Part shown: piece after piece, positions 41,990 through 50,063 of the stretch
Numbering within the stretch: position 1 is the first letter of the stretch
Layout: each line of letters opens with the position of its first letter
Origin: Sulfolobales archaeon
GTDB lineage: Archaea > Thermoproteota > Thermoprotei_A > Sulfolobales > AG1
NCBI GenBank assembly: GCA_038881635.1
Contig: JAVZPJ010000002.1
Coordinates: 120,369-184,368, forward strand
DNA: 64,000 nt
Direction of reading: 5' to 3'
The notes under the pieces: generated by a model
What the model was told of the DNA's origin: nothing
Seen by the model: only the letters and a program-made list of their open reading frames with translations
Databases searched by the model: none
Translations under genes and position numbers: made by a program

Positions 41990-44900
41990 TGTGAACAGAG
42001 TTCTGGTTATAGGCGGAGGTATAGCAGGGATACAAGCATCTCTAGATCTAGCAAGCTCAGGTGTTAAAGTAGTTCTAGTAGATAGATCTCCTACTATAGG
42101 AGGTAAGATGGCTCTTCTAGACAAGACATTTCCCACGTTAGATTGTAGTATTTGCATAGAAGGACCTCTGATATCTGATGCAAGTAGACATCCTAATATA
42201 GAGCTTCTAGCCCCTGCTGAGATTATAGAGGTTTCAGGAGATAAACCTCCTTATAGGGTTAAGATCCTCGTGCATCCTAGATATGTTACTGATGCATGCA
42301 CTAAATGTGGTAAGTGTGCTGAGGAGTGTCCTGTAGTAGTTCCATCTGAATTTGATGGAGAGATAGGGCTTAGAAAAGCTATATTTCTACCATTCCCGCA
42401 AGCCGAACCTGGAAGATATATGATCGATATATACAACTGTCTTAATAAACCTCCCAACTATATGCCTTGTGATAGATGTGTCAAAGCCTGCGATATAAAG
42501 GCTATCGATTTTCTCATGAAACCTACTATAATCGAGAGAGAGGTATCATCGATAATAATAGCCACAGGATATGAACTCATAGACCCGGCTAAGATCCCGT
42601 GGACTGGCTATAGTAAGTATCCTAATGTTATAACATCTTATCAGTGGGAGAGAATGATCAATGCTGCAGGACCTTCGATGGGTCATATAGTGAGGCCAAG
42701 CGATCATAGAGAGCCTGAGAGTATTCTATTCATATCATGCGTTGGTTCTAGAGATAGAAGGTATACACCTACATGCTCAGCATTTTGCTGTACATATCTT
42801 CTTAAACAAGCTATACAAGCTAAGATACATAATATAAAGCATGTCTCAATACTCTATATGAATGATATAAGAACCTATGGTAAAGGTTTTGAACATTTCT
42901 ATAGAAGAGCTAGAGAAGAAGGTGTTGAAATATTATTTGGAAAACCTGTAGGCATTGCTGAAAGAAATGGAAAACTTCTAGTTAGATTCGAGAACACTGA
43001 GAAAGGCTTTATCGAGGAGAGAGAATTCGATCTAGTTGTTCTAGCTCCGGCGGTGAAGCCTTCAAGAGATATTGAGAAGCTGGCTAAGATAATCGGTGTC
43101 GAAATCGATGAACACGGGTTTATTAGAACTTCTCCTGTTAATCCTGTTCAGACATCTAGAGAGGGCGTATATGTAGCCGGGTCGGCATCGCATCCTAAGG
43201 ATATATGCGATAGCGTTATAGAAGGTGCTGCGGCAGCTGCTATGGCTCAGAGAAGTATAAGAATTAGAGAGTGGCCTTACAAAGAATTCAAACCAGATCC
43301 CGAGATAAGATATGAAGAACCTAGAATAGGAGTGTTCATATGCCACTGTGGTACCAACATAGCTGGTGTAGCTGATGTTCCTAAGCTTGTTGAGATGAGC
43401 TCTAAGCTTCCCGGAGTTGTTCATGCTGAGGATCTCATGTTTGCATGCGCCAGGTCAGGACTTGATAGGATTAGCCAGGTTATTGCAGAGAAGAAGCTTA
43501 ATAGAGTGATTGTAGCAGCATGTAGTCCTGCAACTCATCTTAGATTCTTCAGAGATGCTGCAGCTAATGGAGGTATGAATCCCTATACCGTTGACATGGC
43601 TAACATAAGAAACCTCTGTACATGGGTTCATCCGGATACTTCTATCGCTACTAGGAAGTCTTTTGATATGATTAAAATGGCTGTTAGAAAAGCTTTCTAT
43701 CTAAGACCTTTGGAGAAGATCAAGGTTCCCGTGGTTAAAAGAGTTCTAGTAATAGGTGGAGGACCTGCAGGGCTTGCAGCAGCTATAGCAACTGCGAGAG
43801 CAGGAATTGAGACTATACTAGTAGAGAAAGAACCTGAGGTAGGAGGTTTTCTCAGGATCCTCAGCAGAATAGCTCCTAGAGGTGTGAATGCTAGAGAGCT
43901 TTTAGAGGATCTTGTTAGAGAAGCTTCTGAGGCAGGTGTGAAGATACTTACAAATACAAGAGTTGTAGAGGTCTCAGGATTCGTAGGACAGTTCCAGGTT
44001 AGATTAAGTAGCGGTGAAGAGCTTACAGTAGGTGGTATAATTGTCGCAGTAGGCGGAGAACCTTACACGCCTAATGAGCTGGGCTACGGTGTTAGAAAGA
44101 ATGTTCTCACAACACTAGACCTAGAGAGAGTAGGTATCGAAAGTCTGGGTAAGAGTGTTGCTATAGTGAATTGTGTGGGTTCTAGAAACAAGCTCAGAGG
44201 ATGTTCTAGGTTCTGCTGCCAGCTGGCACTTTACAAGGCTTTGGAGATTAAGAGAAGCGGTAGAGAGGTATATCTCATATATAAGGATCTGATGGCATAC
44301 ACACCTGAAGCAGAAGATCTATATAGAGAGGCTGCGAGAGAAGGTGTTATATTCGTTAGAATACCTAGAGACTCTGATCTTACAGAAGTTGTGAGACTCG
44401 ATGATGAAGGTTTGAAAGTATTCGATAGAGAATTGGGTTCAGAGATTGAAATCCCCGTAGATACAGTGATACTCAATATAGGGCTTGCGCCTGGGAAGAG
44501 TATTGATGAGATAGCTAGTATACTTAGAATATCAAAGGATAGAGAAGGATTCCTACTAGAAGCCCATCCAAAACTAGGTCCTGCAGAAACTCTTACAGCA
44601 GGGATCTTTCTAGCAGGAGTAGCTCAAGGTCCTAAGAGTATTAGCGAGAGTATAGCTCATGGAATGGCTGCAGCTTCTAGAGCTATATCTGTTCTCAGCA
44701 TAGGTTTTGTCGAGAAAGATCCCTTCATACCTCAGATCGATATGAAGAAGTGTAGATTATGCATGCTCTGTACCAAGGTATGCCCCTATGGAGCTTTAAA
44801 GGGTGAGGTTGGTAAGTATCTGAACTTCTCACCTGCAGCATGCATGGGTTGTGGTGCTTGTGCTGCTGAATGTCCTACAGGTGCGATTACCATACCAGCA

Positions 44901-45386
44901 TTCACAGATGAAGATATATTCGCTCAGATAGATGCAGCTCTAGAAGAAGAACCCGAGAAGAAAGCTATAGTATTCACATGCGCCTACTGTTCATACGCGG
45001 CATCAGATAATGCGGGAATACTAAAGCTACAGTATCCTGCAGTGGGGAGGACCATAAGACTTCTATGCTCTTCAAGAGTATCTTGGAAGCATATTGAGAG
45101 AGCTTTTGCCAGAGGTGCTGGAATGGTTCTCGTGACGGGATGCAGGCTTGGAGACTGCCACTTCATAACAGCTAATTACAATACCGTGAGAAGATTTGAA
45201 ATGTGGAGGAAGAGAATCGAGCATCTAGGCATAAGACCTGAGAGACTTCAGCTAAGACTGTTCGGAGCCCCCGATGTAACAGATCTTGTTGAAGCTATGA
45301 GAGAAGCTGAAAGAGTTATAGCATCTCTTAAACCAGAGGAGGTCAGAGAAACTATTGTAAAACTGGGTAAATCAATCGGCAGGTGA
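41973..45386 (+). CDS. hdrA: HdrA-HdrA-MvhD fusion protein (1137 aa)
   Basis: A giant flavin/iron-sulfur protein. Residues about 10-440 are an HdrA flavin module: FAD loop VIGGGIAGIQAS, cluster segment DKTFPTLDCSICI, an inserted ferredoxin (CTKCGKCAEECP about 108, CDRCVKAC about 167). Residues about 448-570 match the HdrA N-terminal domain (ICHCGTNIAG, VVAACSPATHLRFF). A second flavin module starts at about 591 (VIGGGPAGLAAA) without the inserted ferredoxin. Two [4Fe-4S] motifs follow (CRLCMLCTKVCPYG, CMGCGACAAECPTG), then an MvhD domain (FTCAYCSYAASDNAG, GCRLGDCHF). HdrA flavin is the bifurcating centre in methanogens. TTG 41982, six bases after GGAGGTG, is the likely start rather than GTG 41973. 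Confidence 0.92.
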   Translation: MSNLSSVNRVLVIGGGIAGIQASLDLASSGVKVVLVDRSPTIGGKMALLDKTFPTLDCSICIEGPLISDASRHPNIELLAPAEIIEVSGDKPPYRVKILVHPRYVTDACTKCGKCAEECPVVVPSEFDGEIGLRKAIFLPFPQAEPGRYMIDIYNCLNKPPNYMPCDRCVKACDIKAIDFLMKPTIIEREVSSIIIATGYELIDPAKIPWTGYSKYPNVITSYQWERMINAAGPSMGHIVRPSDHREPESILFISCVGSRDRRYTPTCSAFCCTYLLKQAIQAKIHNIKHVSILYMNDIRTYGKGFEHFYRRAREEGVEILFGKPVGIAERNGKLLVRFENTEKGFIEEREFDLVVLAPAVKPSRDIEKLAKIIGVEIDEHGFIRTSPVNPVQTSREGVYVAGSASHPKDICDSVIEGAAAAAMAQRSIRIREWPYKEFKPDPEIRYEEPRIGVFICHCGTNIAGVADVPKLVEMSSKLPGVVHAEDLMFACARSGLDRISQVIAEKKLNRVIVAACSPATHLRFFRDAAANGGMNPYTVDMANIRNLCTWVHPDTSIATRKSFDMIKMAVRKAFYLRPLEKIKVPVVKRVLVIGGGPAGLAAAIATARAGIETILVEKEPEVGGFLRILSRIAPRGVNARELLEDLVREASEAGVKILTNTRVVEVSGFVGQFQVRLSSGEELTVGGIIVAVGGEPYTPNELGYGVRKNVLTTLDLERVGIESLGKSVAIVNCVGSRNKLRGCSRFCCQLALYKALEIKRSGREVYLIYKDLMAYTPEAEDLYREAAREGVIFVRIPRDSDLTEVVRLDDEGLKVFDRELGSEIEIPVDTVILNIGLAPGKSIDEIASILRISKDREGFLLEAHPKLGPAETLTAGIFLAGVAQGPKSISESIAHGMAAASRAISVLSIGFVEKDPFIPQIDMKKCRLCMLCTKVCPYGALKGEVGKYLNFSPAACMGCGACAAECPTGAITIPAFTDEDIFAQIDAALEEEPEKKAIVFTCAYCSYAASDNAGILKLQYPAVGRTIRLLCSSRVSWKHIERAFARGAGMVLVTGCRLGDCHFITANYNTVRRFEMWRKRIEHLGIRPERLQLRLFGAPDVTDLVEAMREAERVIASLKPEEVRETIVKLGKSIGR

Positions 45387-45390
45387 TCTT

Positions 45391-46536
45391 ATGAGAGTTG
45401 ATCCAGGTATTAGAGAAAGACTTATAAGAAGATCCTCAGGAACCCTCGGGTTATGCTACCAATGTGGAACATGCACTGCTATATGTCCTTTAGCAGGAGA
45501 TTCCTCGGTAAACTATATAAGAAAACTAGTTAAATACGCTCAGTACGGGATCATACCGTCTGAAGAAGATCTAGTTAGAATAGTATGGAACTGCACAACC
45601 TGCGGTGTATGCGCTTCATCTTGTCCTAGAGGGGTTGACATACCAGGTGTAATAAGAGGTTTTAGAGAGATTTTATCCGAGAAGAAGAGGGATCAGAGGT
45701 TTTCAGAAGTTCTTTGGAGACTTTATGAAGCTGGAAATCCTTGGGGTTATGGATCTGGCGAGATCAGGAAATTCAGGATCAGTTTCAGAGATCTTCAGAT
45801 TTCTAGCGGTTCTAAACCTGATTATGTTATATATCCATGCTGTTTCACAACCATAGATCCTCTCTCTCAGAAGATTCTTAGATCTGTTATAAAGATCTTC
45901 AGAGCTGCAGGTTTTAACATTGGGGTAGTAGATTCCATGTGCTGTGGTGATGTAGCATATCAATCTGGAGAGATCTACTTCCTAGAAGAATATATTGGAA
46001 GACTTAGAGAGCTTCTCGAGAAGATCGAAGCACCTTTAGTAGTTCTATCACCTCACACACTCTACATGTTTAGAAAGATATATCCAGATCTAGGGTTTAA
46101 AATGCCCGTAGAAGTATACCATCATACAGAGGTACTCTCAGAACTACTCTCTAAAGGTAAGATAAGAGTTAGAGAGCCTGAAAACATTCATATAGTGTCA
46201 TATCATGATCCATGTTATCTGGCTAGATACTTGAGGATACATGAAGAGCCTAGAAATATCATAGAAAACATACCTAGGATAAGATTCATTGAAATGGAGC
46301 ATACTAGAGAAAATACTCTATGCTGCGGTGCTGGTGGTGGGATGATCTTTGCCAGGGAAAGTAGTGTGAGAATAGCTGTGAATAGAATTAGAGAAGCTGA
46401 GGCTGTAGGTGCGGAGGTTCTTGCCACAGCATGCCAGTTCTGTATGAGAATGTTCGTGGACGAGCTTAAGATCAGGAAGTCTAGTATATCAAGTGTTGCT
46501 GATGTTTCAGAGCTTATCTCATCTAATATGGTGTGA
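45391..46536 (+). CDS. HdrC-HdrB fusion (HdrD-like) iron-sulfur protein
   Basis: A 381-residue fusion of an HdrC-type 2[4Fe-4S] domain (C22, C25, C28, C32 in CYQCGTCTAICP; second set CTTCGVCASSCP around 71) and an HdrB-type domain with two CCG motifs (YPCCFTTID...SMCCGD and HDPCYLAR...TLCCGAGGGM). In methanogens CCG domains hold the noncubane clusters that cleave a disulfide; elsewhere related proteins serve lactate, glycerol-phosphate or thiol/disulfide chemistry. The electron acceptor here is unknown. ATG 45391 follows a perfect GGTGATC site four bases after hdrA. Its stop overlaps etfA. Confidence 0.92.
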   Translation: MRVDPGIRERLIRRSSGTLGLCYQCGTCTAICPLAGDSSVNYIRKLVKYAQYGIIPSEEDLVRIVWNCTTCGVCASSCPRGVDIPGVIRGFREILSEKKRDQRFSEVLWRLYEAGNPWGYGSGEIRKFRISFRDLQISSGSKPDYVIYPCCFTTIDPLSQKILRSVIKIFRAAGFNIGVVDSMCCGDVAYQSGEIYFLEEYIGRLRELLEKIEAPLVVLSPHTLYMFRKIYPDLGFKMPVEVYHHTEVLSELLSKGKIRVREPENIHIVSYHDPCYLARYLRIHEEPRNIIENIPRIRFIEMEHTRENTLCCGAGGGMIFARESSVRIAVNRIREAEAVGAEVLATACQFCMRMFVDELKIRKSSISSVADVSELISSNMV

Positions 46537-47525
46537 TCTTTATGGAGGCTGAGTGGAGAGGTTTTGGAGTGTATATAGAACAGGATGAGGGGATTGTTGA
46601 AGAAACATCTCTAGAGATACTAGGAAGAGTAAGAGAACTTGGCGATAAATTTAATATCCCTGTGTCAGCATTTCTCCTAGCAGATTCTGCGAGAGATATA
46701 GTGAAGAATATATATTCTTATGGTGCTGATAGAATTATATATGTTGAGAATCCTCTCTTCAGATCATATCACTCGGATCTGTTCTCAGAAACTTTGGTTA
46801 GATTGATTAGAAAGTATAAGCCTAGATACCTTCTACTTCCTGCAACAAGAGATTCTAGAGATCTTGCTGGTAGAATTGCTGTGATGCTTAGAACATGTCT
46901 TCTTGCACATGTTATATCTATAGATATAGAGCCTAGTAGCATGAGGATGAACGCGATGGTTCCAGGATTTGGAGGTAGCATTGCTGCGGTTTGCGAGTGT
47001 ACTACAATCCCCGAGATGGCTACTGTGACACCTGGTGTTTTCAAACCTGTTTCTAGAGAGGATCTGAAGCCTGAGATCATCGATGAAAGCGAGATCGCCA
47101 GAGACCTCAGTAGTAGCATTAGGAAAATCAGAAGATTCAAGGAAGCTAGACCTGACATCTCTAAGGCTGAGAGAATTGTGATAGCAGGAGCCGGATGTCT
47201 TCAAGATCTTGAAGCTGTAAAAGATCTGGCTAGAATTATGAGGGCTGAATACGCCGTGACAAGACCTATTGCTGATGCAGGACTCGCTCCAAGAGATCTT
47301 CAGGTGGGGTCTACAGGTATATCTGTTAAATCTAAGATAGCTCTGATTCTAGGAGCTAGCGGTGCTCCTCATTTTGTTTCAGGGATCAGAGATTGTAAAT
47401 ATGTGGTTTCTGTGAATATAGATCCTGAGGCTCCTATAAGAGAGTACTCAGATCTATTCATAGTAGGAGATCTATATGAGTTTCTTAGAAAGCTTAGAAA
47501 AAGACTTGAGGAGGTGGGAGGATGA
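46533..47525 (+). CDS. etfA: Electron transfer flavoprotein, alpha subunit
   Basis: EtfA, 330 residues. The C-terminal FAD domain is unmistakable: GAGCLQDLEAVKDLARI, then RPIADAGLAPRDLQVGSTG, then KSKIALILGASGAPHFVSGI and the closing VSVNIDPEAPI and YSDLFIVGD. The N-terminal half has the usual alpha/beta fold with RYLLLPATRDSRDLAGRIA. ETF carries electrons between dehydrogenases (acyl-CoA, lactate and others) and a second acceptor. No dehydrogenase or FixC/FixX partner lies nearby, while hdr genes do. Overlaps the gene before (ATGATC region) and etfB after. Confidence 0.93.
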   Translation: MIFMEAEWRGFGVYIEQDEGIVEETSLEILGRVRELGDKFNIPVSAFLLADSARDIVKNIYSYGADRIIYVENPLFRSYHSDLFSETLVRLIRKYKPRYLLLPATRDSRDLAGRIAVMLRTCLLAHVISIDIEPSSMRMNAMVPGFGGSIAAVCECTTIPEMATVTPGVFKPVSREDLKPEIIDESEIARDLSSSIRKIRRFKEARPDISKAERIVIAGAGCLQDLEAVKDLARIMRAEYAVTRPIADAGLAPRDLQVGSTGISVKSKIALILGASGAPHFVSGIRDCKYVVSVNIDPEAPIREYSDLFIVGDLYEFLRKLRKRLEEVGG

Positions 47526-48316
47526 GTAAGCCTCTGTACGTGGTTACTATGAAGGTTGTTCCTAAAACTGAGGAGATCAGATTTGATCCGAATACAAAAA
47601 CTGTAGATAGATCTAAGGCAACAAACGAGATTAATCAAGCCGATAAGAATGCACTTGAGGAAGCTCTAAAGCTTAAAGAGAGATATGGCGGCAGAGTTCT
47701 AGTACTCTCTATGGGACCTCCCTTCTTCGATCCGTTTCTTAGAATAGCTTTAGCAATGGGTGCTGACGACGCCATACTAATAAGCGATAGAGTTCTTGCA
47801 GGAAGCGATGCTTATGTCACATCAATGGTCCTGGCAAGAGCTATACAGAAGATAGGTGGGGCAACTCTAGTTCTATGTGGCGAAGAAAGTTCAGACGGCT
47901 CCACAGGTCAGGTTCCTCCAGGAATTGCTGCATGGCTTGGATACTCTCAAGCCACATATGTATCGAAAATACTTGACCTAGATCTCGAGAGGGGAAGAGT
48001 AGTCGTAAGAAGAACTATAAAGGGAGGTTATGAAGATATAGAGCTTCCAATACCTGCAGTACTCTCAATAGAGCTCGGTATCAATACACCTAGATTCCCG
48101 GACTTCAGGAGAAAGAAGTGGGCTGAGAAAGAGTACAAGCTAACAATATGGAGTGCAGCAGATCTCGGATTAAAACCTGATGAGGTAGGTCTGATAGGAT
48201 CTCCTTCTAGAGTTAGAGAACTTGTAGAGATCAAGCCTCCTGAAAGAGCTCGAAGAATTATTGAAAACATAGATGAAGGCGTTGAGGAATTCCTCAGAAT
48301 TCTAAAGAGTATCTAA
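47522..48316 (+). CDS. etfB: Electron transfer flavoprotein, beta subunit
   Basis: EtfB, 264 residues. The N-terminal KVVPKTEEIRFDPNT and NEINQADKNALEEALKLKE, plus LSMGPPFFDPFLRIALAMGADDAILISD (in pieces, about residues 62-90), are standard. The nucleotide loop is ESSDGSTGQVPPGIAAWLG (about 121-139). In non-bifurcating ETFs this loop binds AMP; bifurcating types have a DGDTAQVGP-like loop that holds a second FAD, and the DGSTGQVPP here is closer to that pattern. ATG overlaps the etfA stop (ATGA). It is the last gene of the operon. Confidence 0.92.
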   Translation: MSKPLYVVTMKVVPKTEEIRFDPNTKTVDRSKATNEINQADKNALEEALKLKERYGGRVLVLSMGPPFFDPFLRIALAMGADDAILISDRVLAGSDAYVTSMVLARAIQKIGGATLVLCGEESSDGSTGQVPPGIAAWLGYSQATYVSKILDLDLERGRVVVRRTIKGGYEDIELPIPAVLSIELGINTPRFPDFRRKKWAEKEYKLTIWSAADLGLKPDEVGLIGSPSRVRELVEIKPPERARRIIENIDEGVEEFLRILKSI

Positions 48317-48414
48317 CATAGTATCCAAGAACTTTACTTGTGATGATAGTAATTTAGGGGTTTAATACAGTTTCTTAATAAATTGGTATTATCTACGTTA
48401 ACAGCTATATTTAT

Positions 48415-48426
48415 TTTAATATTAAA
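48415..48426. repeat. Perfect AT palindrome between etfB and the Cys-rich gene
   Basis: TTTAATATTAAA, 12 bp, perfect palindrome. It lies about 30-40 bases upstream of the TATA box of the next gene (48456-48463). A regulator site or simple AT-rich coincidence; low support. Confidence 0.25.
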
Positions 48427-48455
48427 TTGAGGATCATCTTATGAAAACATATATG

Positions 48456-48463
48456 TATAAATA
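48456..48463 (+). promoter_or_regulatory. TATA box of the Cys-rich small protein gene
   Basis: TATAAATA lies 33 bases before ATG 48489, fitting a transcript start around 48484 and a short or absent leader. Confidence 0.45.
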
Positions 48464-48488
48464 AATATACCTTTAAGCATAATATATT

Positions 48489-48788
48489 ATGGGGATGTTT
48501 TCTATGAGTTATTATACTATAAAGATTTGTAGAAATTGTATTTATTGGAGACCTGTTCTTCATTATCCTTCTCTTGGATGTTGCATGAAGAGAAGGATTA
48601 TATCTAGTAGAGATAGTTTCTGTCATGAGTATGCTAGAAAGAATATATCATGGTATGACTTCATGTGGTGCCTTAATTGCGGGCATGATGTGTATAAGGA
48701 AGATTATGATCTTCATATAGCTCACGAGCTTTATGTATCTCCATGTCCTGATCCTGAGCTATATGAGGAGACTTATTCCGCCGACTAA
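48489..48788 (+). CDS. Small Cys-rich, probable zinc-binding protein
   Basis: A 99-residue protein with a dense set of possible metal ligands: CRNCIYW (about 14-20), GCCMKRR (about 31-37), SFCHEY (about 43-48), and a C-terminal WCLNCGHDVY followed by HIAHEL, which looks like a CxxC...HxxxH zinc site. No family is recognised. There are three possible ATG starts (48489, 48495, 48504). It has its own TATA box and stands between the etf operon and a convergent minus-strand pair, so it is likely monocistronic. Confidence 0.7.
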   Translation: MGMFSMSYYTIKICRNCIYWRPVLHYPSLGCCMKRRIISSRDSFCHEYARKNISWYDFMWCLNCGHDVYKEDYDLHIAHELYVSPCPDPELYEETYSAD

Positions 48789-49021
48789 TTTTAAGAGTTT
48801 AGAATAAATGTATGATGCTATACTCTCTGTGTTTAGTGTAATCTTTTTCTCAGGTTATACAGGGTTATAGTATGTGGAGATTCTCTGAGTTTTTCGTTAG
48901 ATCATGCTTCAAGGTGTCGCCAAAGATCCTGAGAAAAGTTTTATGATGAAGCATTCTAGTGCCTCTGCTAATACCATCTCTAGGTAGAGAATCTTCTTCA
49001 AAAGCTTAGGTATATATGAGA

Positions 49022-49324
49022 TCAGCCTCCTATTATTGATGGTAGTATCTCGATCTCGAGATCTCTCGAGATCATTATCTTATTAATATCTTTTAGAGGT
49101 GTTATAACACCTCCTACAAGTAGTATGATTCCTCTATCGCTTTCAAAGTTCTGTTGGCTCTCTCCTTCTATATAGTCTATGATCTCGGGTACTTCTCTTT
49201 CTAGAAATTCTTTTAGAGAGATTCCTTTCTCTATTCTAAAGATCTTCTCACTCCAGCCTAGAGTATCTCTTAAAACTCCATAGATCTTCACAATAACTCT
49301 AGCATCCTCAGATTCTCCTATCAT
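49022..49324 (-). CDS. moaD: MoaD/ThiS family sulfur carrier
   Basis: A 100-residue ubiquitin-like protein ending in the Gly-Gly that is thiocarboxylated (SIIGG). Strands VIVKIYGVLRDTLGW and IFRIEKGISLKEFLE, and the ILLVGGVITPLKD stretch, fit the MoaD fold. The likely role is sulfur donation for the pterin dithiolene of tungsten/molybdenum cofactor, needed by the AOR at 33485. ATG 49324 overlaps the Mut7-C stop, so both are translated together. A role in tRNA or other sulfur transfer cannot be excluded. Confidence 0.82.
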   Translation of the reverse strand: MIGESEDARVIVKIYGVLRDTLGWSEKIFRIEKGISLKEFLEREVPEIIDYIEGESQQNFESDRGIILLVGGVITPLKDINKIMISRDLEIEILPSIIGG

Positions 49325-49854
49325 GATCTCGCCTGAGAAAGAATCTTCTCAATACTTCTCCAATGTCTTCCTCTCCAGTAAACCCTTCCACATTTATCGC
49401 ATATCCAGAACTCTTTATAGTTTTTCGCAACACTTTCAGGCACTCTCCCTGCGATATCTATTACTGATGATGTTCTTCTCAGAAGATTATTACATATAGG
49501 GCATCTCGTATTCTTCGGATCTATCTCTAGTTTTATACCATATCTTCTTCTAAGATTTTTAAGAGCTTCTGCTATGTTTTCATCCTCTATAAGTATGGCA
49601 TCTAAACCTTTTTTCCTAGCAGTTATGTAGAGACCTCTATCTTTTGTAATTATAATTCTTCTATCTTCTGAAGCTATCCTTATAATTCTCCAGTCATCAT
49701 AATTTCTATCGTAGAGAGAATCATAGCCTAAGATCCTGAGCCATCTGGCGAGACTGCCAAGCATCGTATCAACTATGAATCTAAGCTCTAGAGACATTGA
49801 TCTGCTCATCCACCTATGAGAATAGATGCTAGCAACTAATATAAGCAGTATCAC
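49321..49854 (-). CDS. Mut7-C RNase domain (DUF82) protein
   Basis: A Mut7-C family protein: a PIN-like N-terminal domain (FIVDTMLGSLARWLRILGYD, then YDRNYDDWRII, then IITKDRGLY) followed by a zinc ribbon (CPICNNLL and CDKCGRVYWRG). The family is a predicted RNase. The frame opens at 49854, but the conserved start is MSLELRFIVD, so translation probably begins at an internal ATG near 49797 (MSLELRF), removing about 20 residues. It is coupled by overlap with the MoaD-like gene. In some genomes Mut7-C and a ubiquitin-like domain are fused, so the pairing is meaningful. Confidence 0.85.
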   Translation of the reverse strand: MILLILVASIYSHRWMSRSMSLELRFIVDTMLGSLARWLRILGYDSLYDRNYDDWRIIRIASEDRRIIITKDRGLYITARKKGLDAILIEDENIAEALKNLRRRYGIKLEIDPKNTRCPICNNLLRRTSSVIDIAGRVPESVAKNYKEFWICDKCGRVYWRGRHWRSIEKILSQARS

Positions 49855-50063
49855 CAGAATCGAGTGGAATCTAGAATCCTTACACTTATATCAGAAGCCA
49901 GATATATAGCATAATTGATTCTGTTTTCATAGGTTTGATTGGTTTAGCTTCGCTTACTTATCATCAACGAGTTTTCACAATCCTCTTCCGTGATCGAGAG
50001 AAATCTCATAATTCAGGCTGAGTTAGAATTATAGCTAGGGTTTTCAGGGGATTTAAAAACTAA

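Noticed and set aside
43062-43424. Minus-strand frame of 120 codons within the HdrA fusion
   Set aside because: It is fully antisense to a conserved coding region, with composition typical of a mirror frame.
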